From the NCBI GenBank assembly GCA_965261775.1, contig OZ253477.1:1240001-1304000 (forward strand): a DNA stretch of 64,000 nucleotides. The letters are read 5' to 3'. Source of the stretch: G965261775 sp965261775 (GTDB lineage Bacteria; Pseudomonadota; Gammaproteobacteria; Eutrophobiales; Eutrophobiaceae). The notes beneath the pieces were generated by a model. It saw only the letters and a list, made by a program, of their open reading frames with translations. It had not been told where the DNA came from and ran no database searches. Within the stretch, counting starts at the first letter, position 1; each line of letters begins with the position of its first letter. A program made the position numbers and the translations under genes. Of this stretch, positions 8,918 through 15,543 are shown in pieces.

Positions 8918-9828
8918 TATATGTTCTCCGGGGCCTCCGATTTGGCCTGCGCCATGACCTCTTTGGCAAAATTATCGGCGCGTTTCTCAATGCCTTCGCC
9001 CACTTCATAACGCAAAAAGGAGGCAACGGAGACGCCCGCCGATTTCAGTAGTGCCCCGACCGTTTGATCGGGATCTTTTACAAACGGCTGACCCAGCAGC
9101 GTCACTTCCTTAAGGAATTTCGCGAGGCGTCCCGATACCATCTTTTTGAGAATTTCAGGCGATAGCGGTTTGCCTTTTTCGGCGGCGGCCTCGGCTTCAG
9201 TAGCGGCCTGAGCCTGAAAAATTCTTTTTTCCCGTTCCAGTATGTCCGGGGACACCTGATCTTCACTAACACACAAGGGCTTGCTGGCAGCGATGTGCAT
9301 GGCCAAATCCCTGGCAAGTGCATCGTCACCGCCTTCAAGTTCAACAACAACACCGATGCGCCCATTATGCAGATAGGTACCGATCTGACCGGAAAGCGTC
9401 TTTTTCTCAAAACGCCTGATCATTATCTTCTCGCCAATCTTTGAGACCAGTTGCTGACACGCTTCTTCCACCGTCTGATCGCCCAGACTGACCCCCATCA
9501 ACGTCTCAACATCCTCTGGACCATGCGCCGCAACGGCCTCAATCACATTGTCGACAAACCCCAGAAAAGTTTCATCCTTGGCGACAAAATCCGTCTCACA
9601 GTTGGTTTCCAGAATGATCACCGAACCTTCATCCCGACGAATGGCAATGACGCCCTCAGCGGCAATACGTCCGGCTTTTCCGGCCGCCTTTACCGCACCC
9701 GATTTACGCATGGCTTCAATTGCCGCTTCCATATTGCCTTGCGCCTCCTGTAATGCCTGCTTGCAATCCATCATGCCTGCGCCGGTGTGCTCGCGCAGTG
9801 CTTTCACCATAGACGCTGTTATTTGCAT
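8917..9828 (-). CDS. tsf: Translation elongation factor EF-Ts
   Basis: EF-Ts is the guanine nucleotide exchange factor for EF-Tu. The 303-residue protein has the N-terminal UBA-like domain with LREHTGAGMMDCKQAL, followed by the GRIAAEGVI segment and a core domain with ETNCETDFVAKDETF. Length is close to the roughly 283-residue Escherichia coli protein. It lies 31 bp after rpsB, and in this clade the pair is normally transcribed together under S2 autoregulation. One-base overlap with pyrH downstream suggests a continuous rpsB-tsf-pyrH-frr transcript. Confidence 0.97.
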   Translation of the reverse strand: MQITASMVKALREHTGAGMMDCKQALQEAQGNMEAAIEAMRKSGAVKAAGKAGRIAAEGVIAIRRDEGSVIILETNCETDFVAKDETFLGFVDNVIEAVAAHGPEDVETLMGVSLGDQTVEEACQQLVSKIGEKIMIRRFEKKTLSGQIGTYLHNGRIGVVVELEGGDDALARDLAMHIAASKPLCVSEDQVSPDILEREKRIFQAQAATEAEAAAEKGKPLSPEILKKMVSGRLAKFLKEVTLLGQPFVKDPDQTVGALLKSAGVSVASFLRYEVGEGIEKRADNFAKEVMAQAKSEAPENI

Positions 9829-9859
9829 TAGCTGTATCCTCTCACGTTTTGATTATTCC

Positions 9860-11149
9860 TTATTTTTTATCAATCAATTCCAACAATCCTTCTCGCTCAA
9901 AAAACCTTATCCAGCCAGACAACGGTTCCGGTTTCCCCTTCGACTTGCCCGTACTCGGGACACTGAGGGGATTTTCTTCTATGCCGGCCTTAAAATCATC
10001 CAAAGGTTTGCCATCAAATTCCTGTATTCTTCCCCAATACAACGCCCTGACCGAATTACTGCGGAAGGGTCTTTCCGGCTGCTTCAGTTTTATGATTTTC
10101 ATTGTTGCGGTGTTCAGCTTTTTTTCAGTCTTGTCATCATCTACGACTGACTCTTTGACCGTTTCTGTGACCGCCTCCGTTTTCCTGTCCGCCACAATTG
10201 TTTTATCATCATCCACATTCCCGGCGTCCTTCGGGGTGGTTTTTTCCGCTGCCGGTTCCGGGGCGTCTGCCACAGCGTCTTCCGCCTTGTTCATAGACGC
10301 CTCATCACCCTTTTCCGGCGCGCCGACTCTGGTCTCATCCTTTTTGGCGGCCGCTTTTCGGGTCTTTTTCATGCTGATTTTCGCTGGATCCTCCACAACG
10401 GGTCTCCCTTCCTGATCGATTTCAATCGATTCATCGTCCATCCCGTCACCGCCAATATGCGCCATCGAATCGCGACATTCCAGAATGGCATCCGCCATGC
10501 CCCTGACATAAATTGCGATTGAACGAACCGCGTCATCGTTACCGGGAATAACATAATCAATCCTGTCCGGGTTGCTATTACTGTCAACCACACCGATTAT
10601 CGGAATACCAAGCTTTACCGCCTCCTTGACGGCAATCTTTTCATAACCCACATCAATCACAAACAAGGCGTCCGGCATGCTTTTCATCTCTTTGATGCCA
10701 GATAGATTTGCCCCCAGTTTTTGCAATTCGTGCTGATACATCAGTTTTTCCTTCTTGCTGATACGCTCCATGGCGCCCTGATCCGCCAGCATCGTCTCAA
10801 TTTCTTCCAGACGCTTGATAGAAGCACGGACCGTCCTGAAGTTGGTCAGCAAACCACCGATCCAGCGGCGATTGACATAAGGCATGCCGCACCGACCGGC
10901 CTCTTCGGTAATGATTTTTTGCGCCGCGCGCTTGGTTCCCACAAACAGGATGGTCCCCTTGCGGGCAACGATCTGCCCGGCAAAATTGAGGGCTTCCTGA
11001 TAAAGCGGCAACGTTTTTTCAAGATTGATAATATGAATCTTGTTGCGCTTGCCGAATAGATAAGGCGCCATTGCCGGGTTCCAGTAACGGGTCTGGTGAC
11101 CGAAATGTATCCCCGCCGCCAGCATTTCACGCATGGTGACATCAGACAT
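9860..11149 (-). CDS. rpsB: Ribosomal protein S2 with long C-terminal extension
   Basis: Residues 1 to about 230 are a normal S2 (starts MSDVTMREMLAAGIHFGHQT; contains KRNKIHIINLEKTLPLY, the RRWIGGLLTNFRT segment and IPIIGVVDSNSNPD). S2 is usually about 240 residues; this one has 429. The extra part is an acidic/Lys/Ala-rich, low-complexity linker (about 231-345) and then a compact-looking terminal module (about 346-429) with ordered hydrophobic spacing: VRALYWGRIQEFDGKPL, a Gly-Lys-rich turn, and PLSGWIRFFEREGLLELI. The reading frame is unbroken. The extension is real coding sequence as far as can be seen, but its function is unknown. tsf follows after 31 bp. Confidence 0.95.
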   Translation of the reverse strand: MSDVTMREMLAAGIHFGHQTRYWNPAMAPYLFGKRNKIHIINLEKTLPLYQEALNFAGQIVARKGTILFVGTKRAAQKIITEEAGRCGMPYVNRRWIGGLLTNFRTVRASIKRLEEIETMLADQGAMERISKKEKLMYQHELQKLGANLSGIKEMKSMPDALFVIDVGYEKIAVKEAVKLGIPIIGVVDSNSNPDRIDYVIPGNDDAVRSIAIYVRGMADAILECRDSMAHIGGDGMDDESIEIDQEGRPVVEDPAKISMKKTRKAAAKKDETRVGAPEKGDEASMNKAEDAVADAPEPAAEKTTPKDAGNVDDDKTIVADRKTEAVTETVKESVVDDDKTEKKLNTATMKIIKLKQPERPFRSNSVRALYWGRIQEFDGKPLDDFKAGIEENPLSVPSTGKSKGKPEPLSGWIRFFEREGLLELIDKK

Positions 11150-11167
11150 AATTTAATTTCTCCTGTT

Positions 11168-11205
11168 CAGGGTTACGCCTCCGCAACTCTCTTATACCAA
11201 CCCTG
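11168..11205 (-). promoter_or_regulatory. Hairpin in rpsB leader, candidate S2 autoregulatory element
   Basis: Upstream of rpsB the minus-strand transcript can form a perfect 7-bp stem (CAGGGTT with AACCCTG) closing a 24-nt loop that contains GCGGAGGCGT. It ends 18 nt before the start codon, right beside the AGGAGA ribosome-binding site. In gammaproteobacteria S2 is known to repress rpsB-tsf through a structured leader. That this stem is the equivalent is inference from position. Confidence 0.45.
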
Positions 11206-11279
11206 TTTCGGGCACCCCAATAAGATTCCGGTATGCGTGTGACAATTTTTAAGTGACAATTTGCGAAAATCGCGAACGC

Positions 11280-11309
11280 TTTATACCATACAAACAGCAT
11301 ACACCACAA
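11280..11309 (-). promoter_or_regulatory. Candidate promoter for rpsB-tsf operon
   Basis: On the minus strand TTGTGG (11304-11309) and TATAAA (11280-11285) are separated by 18 bp, a sigma70-like pair. A start about 7 nt downstream would leave a leader of roughly 120 nt, long enough for the hairpin next to the rpsB start and for two direct copies of AAATTGTCAC (11239-11248 and 11253-11262). Prediction by eye only. Confidence 0.4.
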
Positions 11310-11322
11310 ATTAATTAAACTT

Positions 11323-11384
11323 GATGATGGGAGATCATCCTGCTTTACCCATGAGCGTAACCATAAAATGAGCGTAACCATAAA
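11323..11384 (+). repeat. map translation start region: stem-loop plus 17-bp tandem duplication
   Basis: GATGAT (11323-11328) and ATCATC (11334-11339) are a perfect 6-bp inverted repeat whose loop is GGGAG, the only Shine-Dalgarno-like string nearby. Next come two adjacent copies of ATGAGCGTAACCATAAA (11351-11367, 11368-11384). The second copy starts map. The first encodes six codons and stops with TGA at 11369-11371, overlapping the map ATG as ATGA. The layout suggests coupled initiation from a tiny leader ORF. Confidence 0.7.
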
Positions 11385-12135
11385 AACCCCTGAAGCCATT
11401 GACAAGATGCGGGTCGCGGGCCGGCTGGCCGCCGAGGTGCTGGAAATGATTGAGACGAGCGTCAAAAGCGGCATTACGACAGCGGAACTCGACAGGATTT
11501 GCCATGATTACATCGTCAACGAACAAAAGGCCGTTCCCGCCCCGCTCAATTATCGAGGTTTTCCGAAATCAATCTGCACCTCGGTAAATCACGTCGTTTG
11601 CCACGGGATCCCCGGCGACAAAAAGCTCCGGGACGGTGATATTATCAATATTGACGTGACGGTAATCAAAGACGGCTATCATGGCGATACCAGCAAGATG
11701 TTTTTTGTCGGACAACCTGCAATTCGCGCACGCCATCTGGTTGAGATCACCTACGAATGTATGAAGCGGGCCATTGATATTGTGCGTCCCGGCGTCTTCC
11801 TCGGTGATATTGGATATCACATTCAGACGCTTGCCGAGAAACATCGCTATTCGGTCGTCAGAGAATATTGCGGTCACGGCATCGGCGAAGCGTTTCACGA
11901 AGCCCCGCAGGTATTGCACTATGGCAAACCCGATACCGGTCTGGAACTGCAGGCCGGCATGACATTTACCATTGAGCCCATGATTAATCTGGGCAAGCCC
12001 CGGGTCAAACTCCTGTCGGACCACTGGACCGTGGTCACCCGCGATAAAAGCCTCTCCGCCCAATGGGAACACACCCTGCTGGTTACCGAAACGGGTCACG
12101 AAGTGTTAACGCGACGGGCGGAAGAACACTTTTAG
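11368..12135 (+). CDS. map: Type I methionine aminopeptidase
   Basis: Map removes the initiator methionine from nascent proteins in the cytoplasm using a two-metal site. The 255-residue protein (E. coli 264) has the pita-bread fold signatures: NHVVCHGIPGDKKLRDGDI, the metal-ligand segment INIDVTVIKDGYHGDTSKMF, GHGIGEAFHEAPQV and FTIEPMINLG, and a terminal WEHTLLVTE block. It is divergent from rpsB, a common arrangement. The start is the second of two duplicated ATG segments. The first copy cannot be used for the full protein because it runs into TGA. Confidence 0.97.
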   Translation: MSVTIKTPEAIDKMRVAGRLAAEVLEMIETSVKSGITTAELDRICHDYIVNEQKAVPAPLNYRGFPKSICTSVNHVVCHGIPGDKKLRDGDIINIDVTVIKDGYHGDTSKMFFVGQPAIRARHLVEITYECMKRAIDIVRPGVFLGDIGYHIQTLAEKHRYSVVREYCGHGIGEAFHEAPQVLHYGKPDTGLELQAGMTFTIEPMINLGKPRVKLLSDHWTVVTRDKSLSAQWEHTLLVTETGHEVLTRRAEEHF

Positions 12136-12175
12136 CCCAAACAACTCATGGCGTCGGCAATCGCCTGGCAAACCG

Positions 12176-12661
12176 TCAGGACGGACTGTCGCTCACGGCT
12201 CCGCCTTGTTCCCGCTTTGCCCGGAAAAAGCGCTGGATCAATAAACGGCATTCGTCTTCCAGCACACCTTTTTTTACGCTGACTCGATGATTTAGCGCAC
12301 TCACCTGCGGCACATTCAACACACTGCCGCAAGCCCCGCTGCGGGGATCATCCACCGCATACACCAGACCGGCCAGTCGCGCCTGAATCATCGCGCCGGC
12401 ACACATGGGGCAAGGCTCAAGGGTGACATACATCACGGCACCGGGAAGGCGGTAATTCCCCGCCGTCCGCCCTGCCTCCCGCAGGGCGACAATCTCGGCG
12501 TGCGCGGAGGGATCACTGGAAGCTATTGACCGGTTCCGGCCCGTGCCGATTATTTTATTATCCCGCACAATGACGGCCCCGACCGGCACTTCATCATGCG
12601 CTTCGGCCTGTTGCGCCAGCGCATATGCCGCCAGCATCCATTCGCGCTCATCGTGTGTCAT
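12176..12661 (-). CDS. tadA: tRNA-specific adenosine deaminase TadA
   Basis: TadA converts adenosine-34 to inosine in the tRNA-Arg(ACG) anticodon. The 161-residue protein has the zinc deaminase motifs HAE at residues 54-56 and PCPMC at 83-87 (zinc cysteines 84 and 87), plus the GAVIVRDNKIIGTGRN strand typical of TadA rather than cytidine deaminases. Length is normal. It converges on map with 40 bp between the two stop codons. Confidence 0.95.
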   Translation of the reverse strand: MTHDEREWMLAAYALAQQAEAHDEVPVGAVIVRDNKIIGTGRNRSIASSDPSAHAEIVALREAGRTAGNYRLPGAVMYVTLEPCPMCAGAMIQARLAGLVYAVDDPRSGACGSVLNVPQVSALNHRVSVKKGVLEDECRLLIQRFFRAKREQGGAVSDSPS

Positions 12662-12756
12662 ATTTATCCCGGGCGGGAATTATCGTACCACTCGCTCATG
12701 ACTGCATTCGCAACCCCTTTCTCGCGGCGGTTTTGGAATGGGCGAAATCTTTCCCG

Positions 12757-13803
12757 CTATTGCAACTGCATGCCGTATTCGTTGGTTGGGTCGCGGTAGA
12801 TGGAGTGATAATGCCCTTTGCTTCCCGCGCCGACCGCGCCCTGCCACTGCATTTCTATGATGACCGAGGGACCTTGAATGCGAAAATAATTGTCGTCCGA
12901 CGCGTCGGCGGGGCCGTGCCAGGCGAAATAAGTTTCGTCCAGTTGACCGGATATGGTTTGCATTCGCTTTTCCGAGTTTTCATCGGGCTGCATTTTCACC
13001 CACTCGCCGATCGCATTCATCAGCAGTTCGCGCTGGGGCTCCGACCATTCCCTGACGGCGGAACCTTTGGGAGTCGGGATGTTGCCGTCTTCGCCGGGGC
13101 CGGTTTTCAGATCACGCACGCCCAGAAACAATCGCGCATCGGACTGCCGGTCTTCATTCAGCGCCTCATAAACCGCTGTCCCGGCTTTATGGGCGCGCAA
13201 AAGCGGCTGATATTTTTTCCCCTCCCAGGTGAAGTCGGTCGGCTCCGCGCCGACGAAAGTGGGAGACATGCTGACGACCTTGTTTCCTTCCAGCGCGAGG
13301 TTGAAGGCGAGGTGGTGTCCGCCGAAAGCCCATCCCCATTTTTCGCTTTCGGAGGGTTCACCGAAGAACGCCAGCCAGTAGTTGTCCGGCGTCCATTGAA
13401 GGCGACCGGCTTTGGGGTCGGATTTCAGAATGGCTTCGGCGGCGATGGTGTCGCCAGCGGCGTTATACCCCTGCGGGCTGAGCGCGGCGGAAAGAAATTT
13501 GAACATCAGTTCCCATTGGAGATCGGAGAGATCTCCGGCGCGGATTCCGGTGCGCTGAACGATGGCCGCGGGCAGATTTGACCATTTCGCACGGGCGGGA
13601 TCATTGATGTCCATGACGGCGGTCACTTTTTCGGCCTGACTGAGCGAGTCCAGAAACGCACGGGCGGCGGTGACGGGCGGAGTGGAGGACCGGTCAACTT
13701 CGGGAATGGGCGCGTCATGCGCGGAGGCAATCTGCACGGACAGCGGCAGCAGGGCGAATGCGATCGCTACGAGGAGCGGGCGAAAAAAGATAGTAGAGGG
13801 CAT
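12757..13803 (-). CDS. Secreted DUF3500 family protein
   Basis: The 348-residue product from the ATG at 13801-13803 begins with a classical signal peptide (LLVAIAFALLPLSVQIASAHD) and matches the DUF3500 family as I remember it: repeated Trp/His-rich motifs WAFGGHHLAFNLALEG, YWLAFFGEP, a late TYFAWHGP, and a C-terminal KGHYHSIYRDPTNEYG. The biochemical role of the family is not established to my knowledge; the conserved His residues could bind metal. The chosen start has a good AAGGAA site 7 nt upstream; an in-frame ATG at 13842 has none and would spoil the signal peptide. It stands alone next to the island boundary. Confidence 0.85.
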   Translation of the reverse strand: MPSTIFFRPLLVAIAFALLPLSVQIASAHDAPIPEVDRSSTPPVTAARAFLDSLSQAEKVTAVMDINDPARAKWSNLPAAIVQRTGIRAGDLSDLQWELMFKFLSAALSPQGYNAAGDTIAAEAILKSDPKAGRLQWTPDNYWLAFFGEPSESEKWGWAFGGHHLAFNLALEGNKVVSMSPTFVGAEPTDFTWEGKKYQPLLRAHKAGTAVYEALNEDRQSDARLFLGVRDLKTGPGEDGNIPTPKGSAVREWSEPQRELLMNAIGEWVKMQPDENSEKRMQTISGQLDETYFAWHGPADASDDNYFRIQGPSVIIEMQWQGAVGAGSKGHYHSIYRDPTNEYGMQLQ

Positions 13804-13922
13804 GGCTTTGTTCCTTAAGGGTTGTGGGGAAAACGCTATCATTTTAACACAACACTTTTTATCTACGTTTGTAAAATTTTTTACATTTATATATAAAAAT
13901 CAATAACCTGATATTTATCTAT

Positions 13923-13936
13923 TACTCCCACTCAAT
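13923..13936 (-). repeat. Distal attachment-site-like copy of guaA 3' end
   Basis: TACTCCCACTCAAT here is identical to 20040-20053, which is the end of guaA. On the minus strand this copy reads as the end of a peptide FTIEWE plus stop, with upstream codons that differ from guaA. That is what site-specific integration into the guaA 3' end leaves behind. It marks the far edge of a 6.1 kb island. Confidence 0.8.
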
Positions 13937-13997
13937 AGTAAATGTCTGGTAAAAATTTGATTCTATTGATTTTATTTTTACTTTGAAAGTGACATTT

Positions 13998-14216
13998 TTA
14001 ACAAGATATATCTCCATCTGACACCACTTCACAGTCACTTTCCACAACGCTTCTTACTGCCTTTTTGAAATCATAATCACTTTTTAAATCAAAATAATCC
14101 ATTCCTGCAACTTCTGCATAGACCTTACCTATCGGGTCAAGACCGTGCTCACGCACAATATCATTGGCGATATAACCAAATGAAAAGACAGTGACAAAGA
14201 TTAAAATTTTATTCAT
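13998..14216 (-). CDS. Small secreted or membrane-anchored protein, unknown
   Basis: A 72-residue product with an N-terminal hydrophobic stretch (KILIFVTVFSFGYIA) that could be a signal peptide or a single membrane anchor, then a small acidic domain with two cysteines near the C-terminus (SDCEVVSDGDISC). A strong AAGGAG ribosome-binding site lies 7 nt before the ATG, so it is likely translated. I do not recognise the family. It is the terminal gene of the guaA island, downstream of the decayed passengers. No function can be assigned. Confidence 0.65.
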   Translation of the reverse strand: MNKILIFVTVFSFGYIANDIVREHGLDPIGKVYAEVAGMDYFDLKSDYDFKKAVRSVVESDCEVVSDGDISC

Positions 14217-14250
14217 AGTATTTCTCCTTACGTTTTTTCCACGCTTGTGT

Positions 14251-14271
14251 AACTATTGCAATTCAATAGTT
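14251..14271. repeat. Perfect 8-bp inverted repeat upstream of the 72-residue gene
   Basis: AACTATTG and CAATAGTT flank a 5-nt loop (CAATT), 35 bp before the start of the small gene. There is no T-run, so a simple terminator is unlikely. It may be an operator or an mRNA hairpin. A second, imperfect inverted repeat (ACGTGCAT/ATGTACGT) lies at 14307-14327. Confidence 0.5.
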
Positions 14272-14343
14272 TACGCAATCTCTACTTGCACATTGTGCGA
14301 CGAAAAACGTGCATAAACAATGTACGTTCTTCTGTTCTTTCGT

Positions 14344-14766
14344 TCACTTGTTCTTTTGTGTCACTCGTCTGCCAAACTGTGCTTGCTGCACATCTAACTC
14401 GCCAGGTTCTGCAGCTTGTTTCACCTTACGCCGCACGTCAGCAACTTCTTCTTCGCTGTTAAGTTTGATGGCATTCTTACCCTTGGCAAACTCCAAAGGT
14501 TTGCTTCCATAACGCACTACAAGGTTTATCTTTCCATCTACGCCAGCAGTCCACCAACGCTTAACACACCTGGCAGCTTCAACTTTCTGTTGGTTGCCTT
14601 CAGCATCAATAACCCATTTGTGCTGCGTAGGCGTGTAGTCTTTGTTGGCTGCAAACTGGATTTGTTCGTCAATCTTCGCTACTGGTTTACGACGACGCAC
14701 AGCGATTGGATTGTTGTTTTAAAGTGGCCTAGACGCCACAAAATTCAGCGTATCAAGTACAGTCAT
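14344..14766 (-). pseudogene. DUF6641-like protein interrupted by an in-frame stop
   Basis: Reading from the ATG at 14764-14766, which has a strong GGGAGG site, gives MTVLDTLNFVASRPL, then TAA at 14719-14721, then in the same frame NNNPIAVRRRKPVAKIDEQI and on to the end at 14344. The joined sequence has the size and order of the DUF6641 family as I remember it: an N-terminal RR(N/K)K block, a middle WWT..GKINLVVRYGSKPLEFAKGKNA, and a C-terminal AAEPGELDVQ. Translation could restart at GTG 14698-14700, leaving 118 residues. I call it a nonsense-interrupted gene; suppression or restart cannot be excluded. Function unknown. It sits downstream of hsdR, where this type of gene often occurs. Confidence 0.7.
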
Positions 14767-14828
14767 AACAGCCTCCCTGGTTGCTAAAAGCATTGTGCTT
14801 TCAGAGTTCAGAAGCTGTCATCCGACAT

Positions 14829-15539
14829 TTAGTCGTGTATTTTCAGAAAATCTTCCAGTGTTGATTTACGGGTACTTGTTTCTGTTTGCACATTTCTACG
14901 AATGCCATCTATTGCACGTTCAACAACACTTGGTTTCACATCAATCTTCTTTGCGACACGGCCGCGTTCCCTCTTTGTCTGTCGAGACTGCGCGATGTTA
15001 CCAGCCGCGGCAACCGAACCAAATCGGCACTTAAACCGTCACCAGCTTCAAAGCTGATATCCCTATCAAATTACTCTACCAGGCCCGGATTAGAGTGCGG
15101 AATGTCTTGCAGTATCTCCAGTGCATCCTCACAAAGGCTTTCACTCTTGGCGTAGGACTTCTTTGCAGCAGGATGCTTGCCCTCAGTGCTGTAACCTTCA
15201 GCACGATTGCAGTAGGACGTCGCGTCTTTCAGCTTCTCCTCGTAACGCTGCTTTAACTCAGTTGGTTTGTCTTTAAGCTCATCACGTAGCTCAGGCTACT
15301 CATGCCATTCAGCTTCTATTTGGTTGTACTCATCTTCACTCAACCAACGTTCAAGCTGACGATTTTGTACCTTAATCTCCACGTCTTAGTATTTCAGCGA
15401 TAGCGTCAAGTTTTTCCAGTTTCTGCTGTTCTTCTTTGGTGAGTTCCGTGCGCCCTGGATTTGCTTTATCAATGCGTTCTTGCCGTAGCTTACGGAGATC
15501 GCTGGTCGTTTTCTTCTGATTCTTGTACCACTCGTTCAT
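14829..15539 (-). pseudogene. Decayed coiled-coil passenger gene of the hsd operon
   Basis: The gene starts at ATG 15537-15539, 4 bp after the hsdR stop (MNEWYKNQKKTTSDLRKLRQ). It is broken at least four times: a frameshift near 15372-15385 (after EILRRGD), TAG at 15296-15298 (after EAEWHE), TAA at 15071-15073 (after NPGLVE) and another frameshift near 14985. Stitching frames together gives a continuous, very charged protein of about 236 residues, helical in the middle (ELKQRYEEKLKDATSYCNRA) and ending KPSVVERAIDGIRRN. I have a sense of seeing such proteins next to type I restriction loci, but cannot name the family. Clearly non-functional as read. Confidence 0.75.
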
Positions 15540-15543
15540 TCCC

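Noticed and set aside
14767..15360. Plus-strand frames opposite the decayed hsd passenger gene
   Set aside because: They are antisense shadows; the minus-strand pieces join into one coherent protein order.
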